46,175 nucleotides of DNA from Bog-756 sp049517675 (GCA_049517675.1 JBEKRV010000030.1:1-46175), one strand, 5' to 3'; shown: positions 24,469-32,740, counted from the first letter of the stretch. Notes: generated by a model from the sequence alone, not told the origin. Translations and numbers: made by a program.

Positions 24469-25374
24469 TCAGGCGCGGTCCGGGGCCACCGCGAAGATGT
24501 CCGGCCCGTAGCCGTCGGGCGCGGCGGGGACCAGCCGTCCCCGGTCGTCCGGGCGGAAGAACCGGTACCCGTGGTCGGCCAGGAGCTGCGTCACCGGCCC
24601 CCGGTCCTCGCCCAGCAGGGAGACCGACGCATCGTTCCACTCGAGCTGCACGGCGTCGATCCTCCCCTCGGCCAGGGCCCGGTGGCCGCCCTCGAGGACG
24701 AGCCGTTCGGCACCCTCGACGTCGATCTTGAGCCCGCGGACGTGCCGGTCGCCGACCACTCCGTCGAGCGTCCGCAGCTCGACCTCGGTGCCCTGGTGCT
24801 CCTCGGCCAGATGGTTGCTGGTGCCCAGCCCGTCGGTGAACCAGGCCGTGCCCGCCTCGCGGCCGAGGGCGGCCGGGACGACCTCGATCGGATAGCCGTT
24901 GAGCGCGATGTTGTCCGTGAGCAGCCCCCGGGCGATCGGGTTGGGCTCCACCGAGATCACCCGGGCACCGTGGTCGGCGGCCCACAACGAGTAGGAGCCG
25001 GCACTGGCCCCGACGTCGACGAACAGGTCCCCCGGACGGAGGAGCTGCTTCCAGGCCTGCATGGGGGCCCAGTCGGGCGGGTTGCCCACGACGGCGTGGA
25101 TGGTGCTGACCACCTTCAGGTCCGCCCACATCCGCGAGTGGTCGCCGATGGGCACGCTGGTGCGCCGGTGCGCGACCCGCCCCTGCACCTGGAACTTCGC
25201 CAGTCGGGCCAGTGCGGCCAGCCGGTGGCCACGGTTGGCGGGGTGGTGCCATGCCGCGCCGCACTGGCGGACGACCGTGCGGAGCCGGCCGGTCGTCACC
25301 CGCTCCAGCAGGCCGGTGCCGCCACCTCGGGCGGGGTCGTCGGACGCGGGGACGTCAGGCACCTGCTGGGTCAT
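24469..25374 (-). CDS. FkbM-family SAM-dependent methyltransferase
   Basis: This 301-residue methyltransferase of the FkbM family usually O-methylates sugars or polyketides. The SAM-binding motif is FVDVGASAGSYSLWA (near residue 117), followed by VISVEPNP and NIALNG. The family's characteristic GLKIDVEGAERLVLEGG is also present. The first 100 residues form an extra helical region with HRRTSVPIGDHSRMW. The ATG 25374 start follows minus-strand TACCCT by 6 bases. It lies next to a sulfotransferase on the same strand and near a second one, suggesting surface-glycan or lipid decoration. Confidence 0.88.
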   Translation of the reverse strand: MTQQVPDVPASDDPARGGGTGLLERVTTGRLRTVVRQCGAAWHHPANRGHRLAALARLAKFQVQGRVAHRRTSVPIGDHSRMWADLKVVSTIHAVVGNPPDWAPMQAWKQLLRPGDLFVDVGASAGSYSLWAADHGARVISVEPNPIARGLLTDNIALNGYPIEVVPAALGREAGTAWFTDGLGTSNHLAEEHQGTEVELRTLDGVVGDRHVRGLKIDVEGAERLVLEGGHRALAEGRIDAVQLEWNDASVSLLGEDRGPVTQLLADHGYRFFRPDDRGRLVPAAPDGYGPDIFAVAPDRA

Positions 25375-25380
25375 GGCCCA

Positions 25381-25386
25381 GGGTAC
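25381..25386 (-). promoter_or_regulatory. candidate -10 (TACCCT) of the FkbM gene
   Basis: Minus-strand TACCCT is followed by 6 bases and the ATG at 25374, again the leaderless spacing. Confidence 0.45.
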
Positions 25387-25422
25387 CCCAGGGCCCCGAC
25401 GGGACGTCCCGGCACGGGTCGC

Positions 25423-26307
25423 TCAGGCGATGCCTGCGGCGCTCGGCCACAGGGACAGGTCGAGGTCGGGCAGCAGGGCCGCCAGCTCGGCGATGTCGGG
25501 TGCCAGGACACCCTGCAGCCGGTCGTACGCGTCCGGGGGCAGGCTTGCCTTGGTCTCGCGGGTCTTGTTCACCTCGAGGCGCAGACCGGCGGGCTCGACG
25601 TCGGCCTCCAGCCCCAGGTACGCGTAGGTCCTACGGAGCTGTGCCATCGGGTCGGCGACGCACGCCTCGTACTGCATGACGAGGAGCTGCTCGGGGGGGA
25701 AGCAGGCCTGCCACCGTCGGAGGGCGACCGCATAGAAGCTCCGTCCGAGCGCCTCGGCCTGGGCCGAGCCCACGTGCTCCTCGCCGTCGCGCAGCTGGTG
25801 GGCCAGCCCCGATCGGAACCGCTGGATGGGGTCGCGGAGGATCAAGAGGAGCTTTGCGTCGGGCGCGGCCTGGGCCAGGAGCGGCGGCGCCCACGGATAG
25901 TAGAAGTAGTCCGGTGTCCACTCGCCGGTGATGGTCCCCGGGATCCTGGGGAACCAGGCGTGGTAGTCGGCGATCTGGTCGGGGCCGAACCCCTCGGCGC
26001 CGAACCGGGCGAAGAAGTGCCGCTCCTTGTGGACCAGTGCCGGGGCGTAGACGAGGGGATGCTCGACGATGAGGGTGTACCACCAGCTGGTGCCGGCCTT
26101 CTGCACGCCGATACCGACGAACTCGGGCGGACCGGTCTCCTCGCCGGGCGCGAGCTCCGGCCACACGTGGTGGTCGAACCCCAGCTCCCACGGGTAGTAG
26201 CGACCCAGGCGGTGGCGGAGGGACCGGCGCAGCGACGCTGGCACCAGCTCGTGGATGCCCGACGGGAGGTCTTGTGCGATCTCGACGGTCCGCTGGCGCA
26301 ACTGCAT
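25423..26307 (-). CDS. sulfotransferase (PAPS-dependent, type with GVQKAGTSWW loop)
   Basis: This 294-residue sulfotransferase of the bacterial Sulfotransfer family transfers sulfate from PAPS to a hydroxyl or amine. The 5' phosphosulfate-binding loop is GVQKAGTSWW (residues 67-76). LLLILRDPIQRFRSGLAHQ is the 3'-phosphate-binding RDPxxR segment. HKERHFFARF and the EWTPDYFYYP segment are also conserved, and a final helix contains RLQGVLAPDIAEL. The ATG at 26307 has a weak GGAAG. ATG 26346 would add 13 residues. The acceptor is unknown. It is the first gene of a minus-strand pair with the FkbM gene, so both may modify the same glycan or lipid. Confidence 0.87.
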   Translation of the reverse strand: MQLRQRTVEIAQDLPSGIHELVPASLRRSLRHRLGRYYPWELGFDHHVWPELAPGEETGPPEFVGIGVQKAGTSWWYTLIVEHPLVYAPALVHKERHFFARFGAEGFGPDQIADYHAWFPRIPGTITGEWTPDYFYYPWAPPLLAQAAPDAKLLLILRDPIQRFRSGLAHQLRDGEEHVGSAQAEALGRSFYAVALRRWQACFPPEQLLVMQYEACVADPMAQLRRTYAYLGLEADVEPAGLRLEVNKTRETKASLPPDAYDRLQGVLAPDIAELAALLPDLDLSLWPSAAGIA

Positions 26308-26547
26308 CGGTGCAGGCTTCCACAAAGGACCGGAGGACGCCACCATCGGCGGGCCCCCGACCGTGCCCGTGCCGGCCGTCGCCACGGGCTCCGGGGCGAC
26401 CCCGGGAGCACCGGATCGGGCGTATCGGCCCCGGGGCGACCCGTGTCCCGGCCGAGCCCGGATGTGCCATTGTGTTGCGGTGATCCGACCGACCGCGCCC
26501 GCCGAGCCAGGCCGCGGCGACCCTCCGTCCCGTCCCGGGGACTGACG

Positions 26548-27519
26548 GTGGGAGCTCCCGAACCCACCGCCCACCCGCCGCTGATCCTCGCGGGGATGCC
26601 CCGCTCGGGCACGACGTGGACGATGGAGGCCGTCGCCGCCGATCCGGGCCTCTACCTGCTGTCCGAACCCGACAACGAGACGTTGTCGCCCCCGGCCATC
26701 TGGGCCAAGCGCCACGCCGGTCGCTTCCCCGTGCTCGAACCGGGGGACCGGGACGACGACTACCGCAGGCTGTGGACGTGGATCCTGGACGGGGCGGCGC
26801 CGGCACTGCGTCTCGACATCGCCAAGAAGATGCTGCGCGCCGTCCGGCCCGGGGGCCGTCGCCGCTTCCACCAGGGGCGGCTCTCCCCCGTGATGCAGTC
26901 GGCCGGCATGGTCGCCGCCAATCCCCGCGACCGTCGCGTCCCCGAGCTCGAGGGGCACCGCCTCTTCGTCAAGACGGTCATGGCGCCTCTCGCCATCGAG
27001 TGGCTGGCCTCCGAGTTCGAGCTGGTCGTCCTGGTGCTCCTCCGCCACCCCGGCAACGTGCTGGCCAGCTGGATGTCGTTGGACCTCAGCCTCGAATTCG
27101 CCCGCCTGGACGACCGTCCGGCCGTCCGTCGCCGGATCGACGCGGGCACGATCCCCCGCCCCGGGACGGGGGACCTCGAGCGGCTCGCCTGGCAGCTCGG
27201 GGTGCTCAATCTCGGGCTCGAGGAGGCCGCGGCGCGGCACCCCGACTGGGTCCTGCGCACGCACGAGGACCTCTGCATCGACCCGCTGGAGAAATTCCGG
27301 CGTCTCTACGCCGACCTCGACCTCACCTGGAACGACCGGGTCGAGGAGTTCCTCGTCGTCAACGACCGCCCGGGGGACGGCTTCCGCACCCAGCGCAAGG
27401 CGTCCGAGCAGCCCGAGGCATGGAAGAAGCGCCTGGACGCCGATCAGATCGCGATCCTGCGCCGGGTGCTCGGGGGGTTTCCGCTGACGTCGTGGACCGA
27501 GGACGACCTGACCCCTTGA
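26548..27519 (+). CDS. sulfotransferase (GMPRSGTTW type)
   Basis: This 323-residue sulfotransferase is divergent from the previous one. The PAPS 5'-loop is GMPRSGTTW near residues 16-24. LVVLVLLRHPGNVLASWMSLD is the 3'-phosphate region (RHPxxxxxS). DWVLRTHEDLCIDPLEKFRRLYADL and a C-terminal RTQRKASEQPEAWKKRL segment match actinobacterial sulfotransferases acting on carbohydrates or lipids. It needs PAPS, which an organism making APS for the nearby cysH locus could supply with a kinase. Start GTG 26548 is the only reasonable in-frame start before the motif. The ABC ATPase gene begins 10 bases downstream. Confidence 0.87.
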   Translation: MGAPEPTAHPPLILAGMPRSGTTWTMEAVAADPGLYLLSEPDNETLSPPAIWAKRHAGRFPVLEPGDRDDDYRRLWTWILDGAAPALRLDIAKKMLRAVRPGGRRRFHQGRLSPVMQSAGMVAANPRDRRVPELEGHRLFVKTVMAPLAIEWLASEFELVVLVLLRHPGNVLASWMSLDLSLEFARLDDRPAVRRRIDAGTIPRPGTGDLERLAWQLGVLNLGLEEAAARHPDWVLRTHEDLCIDPLEKFRRLYADLDLTWNDRVEEFLVVNDRPGDGFRTQRKASEQPEAWKKRLDADQIAILRRVLGGFPLTSWTEDDLTP

Positions 27520-27529
27520 CCCCGGCCCC

Positions 27530-28342
27530 GTGAGGAGGGACGCCGTCGCGGTCCGCCTGGACTCGGTCGCGGTGGTCCGTGACGGCTCGGTGCTGCTCGA
27601 CGACGTGACCTGGCAGGTGCGCGCCGGGGAGCGCTGGGCGTTGCTCGGTCCGAACGGCTCGGGCAAGACCACCCTGCTGCGGGTGTGCGGTGCCGCGCTG
27701 TGGCCGACCCGTGGCACGGTCGAGATCCTGGGCGGTCGGCTCGGTCGGGTCGACATGCGTGAGCTCCGCCGGCGCATCGCCCTGGTCAGCGCTTCGGTGA
27801 GCCGCTCGCTCCGGCCCGGGGTGACGGCCCTCGAGGTCGTGTTGACCGGTCGCAACGCCGCACTCGAGACCTGGTGGCACGAGTACACCGACGAGGACCG
27901 CGACCGTGCCGCGTCGCTCCTCGCCGGTGCGGGGTTCGGAGGTCACGCGTTCGCCGGACGACCCTTCGGACTGCTGTCGGAGGGGGAGCGCCAACAGGTC
28001 CTGCTCGCCCGGGCCCTCATGGCCGACGCCGAGTTGATCCTGATGGACGAGCCGGCCGCCGGGCTCGACCTCGGCGCCCGCGAGCACCTGCTGGCACGGC
28101 TGGCCGAGCTGGCCGCCGATCCCGGGGTCCCACCCCTGGTCCTCGTCACCCACCACCTGGAGGAGATCCCGACGGGCACGACCCACGCCGCGCTGCTGCG
28201 GGGCGGCCGCCTGGTCGCGGCCGGGCCCGTCACCGGGGTCCTCGTCGACGGCGCCGTCTCGGCCGCCTTCGGCGTCGACGTCACGGTGGAGCGGCACGAC
28301 GGGCGGTGGGCGGCGCGGGCCACGGGAGCCTCCCGTCCCTAG
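27530..28342 (+). CDS. stand-alone ABC ATPase (YlmA/ModF-like)
   Basis: This single nucleotide-binding protein (270 aa) has Walker A GPNGSGKTTL (near residues 41-50), a Q-loop position occupied by SASVSRSLRPG rather than a clear Gln, signature LLSEGERQQVLLARALM, Walker B LILMDEPAAGLD, and switch His in THHLEEIP. No permease or binding protein is nearby, so a cytosolic or unlinked-partner role is likely. The metal/chelate-type signature (LSEGERQ) suggests relatedness to molybdate or iron transporter ATPases. The GTG start overlaps nothing; the sulfotransferase ends 10 bases upstream, so co-transcription is likely. Confidence 0.85.
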   Translation: MRRDAVAVRLDSVAVVRDGSVLLDDVTWQVRAGERWALLGPNGSGKTTLLRVCGAALWPTRGTVEILGGRLGRVDMRELRRRIALVSASVSRSLRPGVTALEVVLTGRNAALETWWHEYTDEDRDRAASLLAGAGFGGHAFAGRPFGLLSEGERQQVLLARALMADAELILMDEPAAGLDLGAREHLLARLAELAADPGVPPLVLVTHHLEEIPTGTTHAALLRGGRLVAAGPVTGVLVDGAVSAAFGVDVTVERHDGRWAARATGASRP

Positions 28343-28432
28343 CGTCCCGCCCGTCGGGTGCCCGGTCCTCCCGGGAAGAAGCCACCGGGATCCGGGGTTG
28401 GTCGAGGTGCCGGCCACGAACGAGGAGACACG

Positions 28433-29059
28433 ATGCCCGATACGACCACGCCCGACCGCACCGTCGCCGACTTCTGGTTCGACCCGCTGTGCCCGTGGGC
28501 CTGGATCGCCTCGCGGTGGATCCTCAACGCCGGGCAGGTACGTGACTTCGACGTCCGGTGGCACGTGATGTCGCTGGCCTACCTCAACGCCGGGCGCGAC
28601 GACCTCTCCGAGGAGTACAAGGAGCTCCTGGCGACGGCGTGGGGTCCGGTCCGGGTGGTGGTGGCCGCCGAGCAGGCCCACGGGCCGGAGGTGGTCCTCC
28701 CGCTCTACACCGCGCTCGGCACCCGGTTCCACGTCAACGGCGAGGAGCGCGACCGTTCGACCGTCGAGAAGGCGCTGGCCGATGTCGGGCTGCCGACCGG
28801 GCTGGCGGACGCCATGGACACCGACGCCTACGACGAGGCGGTCAAGGCCTCGCACCATCTGGGCATGGACCAGGTGGGTATGGACGTGGGGACCCCGGTC
28901 ATCGCCGTCGAGGGTGTGGCCTTCTTCGGGCCGGTGGTCACTCCGGCGCCGAAGGGCGAGGCCGCCGGCAGGCTGTGGGACGGGGTGCTGGCCGTGGCCG
29001 GCACCGACGGCTTCTACGAGCTCAAGCGGACCCGGACCGCGCCGCCGTCGTTCGACTGA
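28433..29059 (+). CDS. DsbA-fold protein of the mycothiol nitroreductase (Rv2466c) family
   Basis: This 208-residue thioredoxin-fold protein is close in overall pattern to M. tuberculosis Rv2466c (mycoredoxin-like, mycothiol-dependent): FWFDPLCPW at residues 14-22, then RWILN, HVMSLAYLN, AWGPVRVVVAAEQAHG, VGTPVIAVEGVAFFGPV, and FELKRTRTxPPxFD near the end. Rv2466c has CPWC at the active site. Here it reads C20-P-W-A23, so the second (resolving) Cys is gone. Such a one-Cys form may use mycothiol to resolve the mixed disulfide. A ribosome site GAGGAG lies 5 bases before the ATG. Confidence 0.9.
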   Translation: MPDTTTPDRTVADFWFDPLCPWAWIASRWILNAGQVRDFDVRWHVMSLAYLNAGRDDLSEEYKELLATAWGPVRVVVAAEQAHGPEVVLPLYTALGTRFHVNGEERDRSTVEKALADVGLPTGLADAMDTDAYDEAVKASHHLGMDQVGMDVGTPVIAVEGVAFFGPVVTPAPKGEAAGRLWDGVLAVAGTDGFYELKRTRTAPPSFD

Positions 29060-29108
29060 CCGCCCCGGGCCCGGGCCGGCCGGCGGGCGCCCCCGGCCGT
29101 CCTCACCG

Positions 29109-29780
29109 TCAGCGGACCAGCGACAGGACGAGGAGCCCCTGGGCCAGGTGGTAGGTGACGTGCACGACCACGCCGCCCCGGGGGATCGGCCGGACGAAGC
29201 GCCCGAGGGCGAGCACGGTGTCCGACACCACGAACAGGACGGCCCCGGCGGCTGCCGCCGGAACGCCGACGTTGAGGGCGAGCACGGCCATGGTGGCGAT
29301 GGCCAACAGGTAGACGGCGACCGGTCCGACCAGCTCCCGGTGGCCGCCGCCCACCAGTGACCGGAAGATGAGGAACGCCGGCCCGGCCGCGGCGGCCAGC
29401 ACGGCCGCCGACGCCACCACCAGGCCGGTCGTCGAGAACGAGAACGGCGGCGCCCCGGCCGGTGACGGGGGCTGGAGCAGGCCGACGACGAACAGGACGT
29501 GTCCGGCCAGGAACGAGACGAGCCCCGGGACGAACAGGTCCTTCTCCAGCATGAGGAGGACGTCGCCGACCAGGCAGCAGGCCAGGGCGGCGACGAACCA
29601 CCACCGCCGGTCGACCAGGTCGGTATGGGACGCGGGCAGGACGGCGGCCGCCACGGTGAGGGCGACGAGCACGGCCGGCTTGGCCACGTACTCGAGCGTC
29701 CGGCGATCGGCCGCCACCGCCACCCAGTCGGCGACGGCTGCCACCGCGGCGACGCCGATCAGGATCCAGAACACGGTCAC
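29109..29780 (-). CDS. YhhN-family integral membrane protein (TMEM86/lysoplasmalogenase-like)
   Basis: This 223-residue protein has about eight hydrophobic helices. YhhN/TMEM86 landmarks are EYVAKPAVLVAL (conserved Lys-Pro), GDVLLMLEKDLFVPGLVSFLAGHVLF (Gly-Asp and Gly-His), AGAVLFVVSDTVLALGRF (SD motif) and VHVTYHLAQGLLVLS. The family hydrolyses lysoplasmalogens in animals and some bacteria. The bacterial substrate here is not established. GTG 29780 lies 7 bases after minus-strand TAGCGT, which fixes the start. It is convergent with the DsbA-family gene across a short GC-rich palindromic stretch (about 29063-29100). Confidence 0.88.
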   Translation of the reverse strand: MTVFWILIGVAAVAAVADWVAVAADRRTLEYVAKPAVLVALTVAAAVLPASHTDLVDRRWWFVAALACCLVGDVLLMLEKDLFVPGLVSFLAGHVLFVVGLLQPPSPAGAPPFSFSTTGLVVASAAVLAAAAGPAFLIFRSLVGGGHRELVGPVAVYLLAIATMAVLALNVGVPAAAAGAVLFVVSDTVLALGRFVRPIPRGGVVVHVTYHLAQGLLVLSLVR

Positions 29781-29787
29781 CGGGGCG

Positions 29788-29793
29788 ACGCTA
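29788..29793 (-). promoter_or_regulatory. candidate -10 (TAGCGT) of the YhhN gene
   Basis: Minus-strand TAGCGT is followed by 7 bases and the GTG at 29780. Confidence 0.45.
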
Positions 29794-29848
29794 CTTGCCG
29801 ACGCCGGCGCCGGAGCGGAGCATCCACCACTGCGGAATTGCCCATCGG

Positions 29849-29854
29849 TAGCGT
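29849..29854 (+). promoter_or_regulatory. candidate -10 (TAGCGT)
   Basis: TAGCGT lies 36 bases before GTG 29891 and leaves space for the GGAGGAGG ribosome site at 29875-29882. Confidence 0.4.
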
Positions 29855-29890
29855 TTGTGCTGGTAGCGGACGGTGGAGGAGGTGGTGCCC

Positions 29891-30670
29891 GTGGTGGTTG
29901 TGGTCATCATCCTGGTGGCGTGGGCCATCATCCTGGGCCCGAACCTGATCAAGCGAAGAGCCCGCGCCGGCGACCAGTCGATCACCCACTTCCACCGCCA
30001 GCTCCGGATCCTCGAGCACTCGGCCCCCGAGCCTCTCGTGGCGCCCGCCTACCGGCTGCAGGCGGTCGACGAACCCGGGACGCCGACCGGCATCACCTAT
30101 CCCGACACCGGGACGCGGCCCCGGCTCACGGTGGTCGGGGCGAAGGAGCTGCCCCGTCCGGCGCTGGCATTCCTCGGTGAGCCCGAGGCCGCCGAGGGCG
30201 CCGAGGCCGTTCCACCGGCCGTCGCCGACCTCCGCGCGGCGGACCGGTTCGACGATGCCCGCCGGGAGGATGCCGGCCCGCCCGCCCGCCGGGACGCCTC
30301 GGCACCGCGGCCCCCGCCCGAGGACCCCGTCACCGGACCCCGTGGTGCCGACTCCTTCGTCCGACAGCAGACCCGCCGCCGCCGACGGGACACCCTCTCG
30401 GTCCTGACCGGTGTGTTCGTGGTCACCCTCGTGCTCGGCCTGATCCCCGGGGCGTCCTCCGTCTGGTTCGTCAGTGCCGTCGACGGCCTGGCGCTCGTCG
30501 CCTACGTGAGCGTGCTGGTCCACCTCCGCCGGATGGCCGTCGAGCGCGAGCTGAAACTGCGCTACCTGGACACGGGCCGTGAGCGACGCACGGCACGGGA
30601 CGGCGACCCGCGTCCCTACGTGAGCGGCCGGTACGCGCACCCGTCGAACGGGCACGCCGCGGCGCGCTGA
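29891..30670 (+). CDS. membrane protein with N-terminal anchor and two C-terminal TM helices
   Basis: This 259-residue protein starts with a TM helix (VVVIILVAWAIILGP) followed by a basic stop-transfer NLIKRRAR. A long hydrophilic, Pro/Ala/Arg-rich segment of about 130 residues is probably cytosolic and disordered. An RRRRRD stretch follows, then two TM helices (LSVLTGVFVVTLVLGLIP and VWFVSAVDGLALVAYVSVLV), and a basic tail. The pattern is common in actinobacterial proteins of unknown function near division or cell-wall genes, and no family is named with confidence. GTG 29891 was chosen because GGAGGAGG sits 8 bases before it; in-frame GTG 29873 is possible. Confidence 0.65.
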   Translation: MVVVVIILVAWAIILGPNLIKRRARAGDQSITHFHRQLRILEHSAPEPLVAPAYRLQAVDEPGTPTGITYPDTGTRPRLTVVGAKELPRPALAFLGEPEAAEGAEAVPPAVADLRAADRFDDARREDAGPPARRDASAPRPPPEDPVTGPRGADSFVRQQTRRRRRDTLSVLTGVFVVTLVLGLIPGASSVWFVSAVDGLALVAYVSVLVHLRRMAVERELKLRYLDTGRERRTARDGDPRPYVSGRYAHPSNGHAAAR

Positions 30671-30700
30671 GCGGACCGTCATCGCCGGGTCGGCCGTTGC

Positions 30701-30706
30701 TAGGGT
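30701..30706 (+). promoter_or_regulatory. candidate -10 (TAGGGT)
   Basis: TAGGGT ends 7 bases before ATG 30714, and no ribosome site is visible. Confidence 0.5.
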
Positions 30707-30713
30707 TCCCGGT

Positions 30714-31409
30714 ATGACCCACGACAGCGCTGCAACCGTCACCGATCCGCAGGCCGACCTGGCTCGTGCCGTGGCATCAGCCCTCGAGGACAGGCGCCTC
30801 CTGACCCATCCCTTCTACCGGCGATGGGAGGCGGGCGAGCTCTCGTCGGCCGAGTTGGCCGAGTACGCCGTCCACTACCGGGCCTTCGAGGCTGCCCTCC
30901 CCGAGGTGCTGGCCACCGTGGTCGACGAGTTGACCGCCGACGGCCGGACCGCAGCGGCCGACATGGTCGCACGCAACCTGGCCGACGAGCTCGGCCGCCC
31001 CGACTCCCACCTGACCCTCTTCGACGGGTTCGCCGCGGCGCTGCCCGACGCGCCCCGCGCCACCGGACCCGGTGCCGCGGCGCGGTCGCTGGTCGACGTC
31101 TACCTGTCCCTGGCCGCCGAATCGCCCGTCGCCGCCCTCGCCGGCCTGGCCGCCTACGAGTCGCAGGCCTCGGAGATCGCCGCCACGAAGGGCGACGGCC
31201 TCCGTCGCTGGTACGGGATGGACGCAGCCGACACCCGGTTCTGGGACGTGCACGCCGCCATGGACGCCGACCACGGCGACTGGGCCGTCGAGGCCCTCGC
31301 CCTGCTCGGCGCCGACACCGACGAGGTGGCCGACGCCGCCCGCCGTGCCGCCGACGCATGGTGGGCGCTCCTCGACGAGCGACAGACCGAGGGCCTGGCC
31401 GCCGCCTGA
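30714..31409 (+). CDS. heme-oxygenase-fold (TenA/PqqC/CADD-like) putative metalloprotein
   Basis: This 231-residue all-helical protein begins with HPFYRRWEAGELSSAELAEYAVHYRAFEAALP and continues with NLADELGRPDSHLTLFDGF. The C-terminal helix is YESQASEIAATKGDGLRRW followed by FWDVHAAMDADHGDW. The HxxxDxxH in the last segment, the Glu in YES and the earlier Glu residues resemble the metal ligands of heme-oxygenase-like di-iron oxidases such as CADD. Members make cofactors or do unusual oxidations, so the product is unknown. The leaderless-type ATG is supported by TAGGGT. No pqq or thiamine genes are nearby. Confidence 0.75.
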   Translation: MTHDSAATVTDPQADLARAVASALEDRRLLTHPFYRRWEAGELSSAELAEYAVHYRAFEAALPEVLATVVDELTADGRTAAADMVARNLADELGRPDSHLTLFDGFAAALPDAPRATGPGAAARSLVDVYLSLAAESPVAALAGLAAYESQASEIAATKGDGLRRWYGMDAADTRFWDVHAAMDADHGDWAVEALALLGADTDEVADAARRAADAWWALLDERQTEGLAAA

Positions 31410-31419
31410 GGACCCTGGG

Positions 31420-31446
31420 GACGGGGCGGGCCAACCGCTCCCCGTC
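31420..31446 (+). terminator. hairpin between converging genes
   Basis: GACGGGG at 31420-31426 pairs with CCCCGTC at 31440-31446. The loop contains a shorter CGG/CCG pair. It lies 11 bases after the heme-oxygenase-fold gene and 21 bases from the end of the opposing glycosyltransferase gene. No U-tract. Confidence 0.4.
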
Positions 31447-31467
31447 GCCATCCCCGGTGGCCACGTG

Positions 31468-32649
31468 TCAGGTTTGCGTGCCGGGCGGATGGTCGGTGAT
31501 CTCCCGGTAGATCCCCTCGATCTCGCGACTGGCGCCGGTCACGTCGAACATCGCGCTCTTCGCGCGGGCCGCCCGCCCGAGCCGGTCCCGCAGCTCGGGG
31601 TCGGCGACGACCTGCTGGAGCGCGTCGGCGAACCGTTCCGGGTCCCCGGGCGGGACGACCAGTCCCTCGACGCCGTGGGTCACGACCTGGGGCACCCCGC
31701 CCACCGACGTGGCCACGATGGGCAACCCCATGCTGGTGGCCTCCATCAGGGTCACGGGCAGGCCCTCCTGGCGGGAGGCCAGCACGAACACGTCCGCCGC
31801 CGCCATCAGCCGGAGTACGTCGTCGCGCTGGCCGAGGAGCTGGAGGTGGTCCCCGAGCCCGAGGGCCCGGTGGCGTTCACGGACCTCCTCTTCCATCGGA
31901 CCGCCACCGACCGCCGCCACCCGGACCGGTGCGCCGCGCTCGACCAGGATGCGGGTGGCGTCGAGGAGGACGTCGTAGCCCTTCTCGGGACGGAGGTTGG
32001 CGACGGTGAGCAGCAGCAGCTCACCGTCGGGAACGCCGAGCTCGGCGCGCACCTCGGCGCGGATCTCGTCCCGCCTGGCGGTCAGCTCGTCGGCCTGGGA
32101 CCGGCTCACGCCGTGCACGATCACCCGGGCGCGGCGCCGCAGCACCGGGGGGAGGGCGTCGTGGGCGGCCTGGGAGACCACGATGAGGGACTGGTCCCGA
32201 CCGATCCCGGCCCGGTTGATCCCCTTGGTGACCACCGCCGCGAGGTTCCACAGGCTGTGCTCGGTGTAGACGACCGACGGCCGTCCGGCGCGTGGCACCG
32301 TGGCCACGGCCAGTCGGCCGAGCGCCGCCGTATAGGGGAGGTGGAAGTGGACGACGTCGAACCGACCGGCGACCACGAGGGCGCGCAGCCGGGCCAGCCA
32401 GGTGAGGTCGGCGCTGCGGGAGGCGCCCAACGCGTGCACCGGCGTCCCGCCCCTGCGGATGGCCTCGGCCAAGCCGTCGGACGCGGCCAACACGTAGGCC
32501 ACCTCGTAGTCGAAGGCGTCCCGGTCGCCGGCGGCGACCGTCTCCGCCAGCAGCCGTTCGGCGCCCCCGAATCCCAGGCCCTTGATGACCAGGAGGATGC
32601 GCAACCGCCGCCGGTCCGCACCCGCGTCACCGTCCGGCCCCTGGTCCAC
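31468..32649 (-). CDS. GT4-family glycosyltransferase
   Basis: This 393-residue GT-B glycosyltransferase, group 1 (GT4), transfers a sugar from an activated donor to a growing glycan or lipid. The N-domain begins LRILLVIKGLGFGGAERLLAETV, with FDVVHFHLPYTAALG and VYTEHSLW. The C-domain has LLTVANLRPEKGYDVLLDA, GGGPMEEEV, and the donor-binding EGLPVTLMEATSMGLPIVATSVGGVPQVV. Start GTG 32649 lies 6 bases after minus-strand TACCAT. Further in-frame upstream codons are not supported. It is divergent from the asnB gene across a promoter region and probably belongs to the same glycan locus. Confidence 0.92.
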   Translation of the reverse strand: MDQGPDGDAGADRRRLRILLVIKGLGFGGAERLLAETVAAGDRDAFDYEVAYVLAASDGLAEAIRRGGTPVHALGASRSADLTWLARLRALVVAGRFDVVHFHLPYTAALGRLAVATVPRAGRPSVVYTEHSLWNLAAVVTKGINRAGIGRDQSLIVVSQAAHDALPPVLRRRARVIVHGVSRSQADELTARRDEIRAEVRAELGVPDGELLLLTVANLRPEKGYDVLLDATRILVERGAPVRVAAVGGGPMEEEVRERHRALGLGDHLQLLGQRDDVLRLMAAADVFVLASRQEGLPVTLMEATSMGLPIVATSVGGVPQVVTHGVEGLVVPPGDPERFADALQQVVADPELRDRLGRAARAKSAMFDVTGASREIEGIYREITDHPPGTQT

Positions 32650-32655
32650 CGGGCG

Positions 32656-32661
32656 ATGGTA
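32656..32661 (-). promoter_or_regulatory. candidate -10 (TACCAT) of the GT4 gene
   Basis: Minus-strand TACCAT is followed by 6 bases and the GTG at 32649. Confidence 0.45.
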
Positions 32662-32711
32662 CAGCGTCGACGGACGGAACCGTCCCACCCCCCGGGTGCT
32701 GCGTCGGCTCC

Positions 32712-32740
32712 TTGACACGCTCTGCGCCAGCGCTGATGAT
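32712..32740 (+). promoter_or_regulatory. sigma-70-type promoter of the asnB operon
   Basis: TTGACA (32712-32717), a 17-base spacer and GATGAT (32735-32740) make the best two-element promoter in the window. An ATCACGTGAT palindrome at 32739-32748 overlaps the -10 and start point and could be an operator. A leader of about 80 bases follows. Confidence 0.55.

Noticed and set aside
26308..26547. Additional gene between the divergent sulfotransferases
   Set aside because: No frame with a start, ribosome site or motif was found; it is a 240-base intergenic region.
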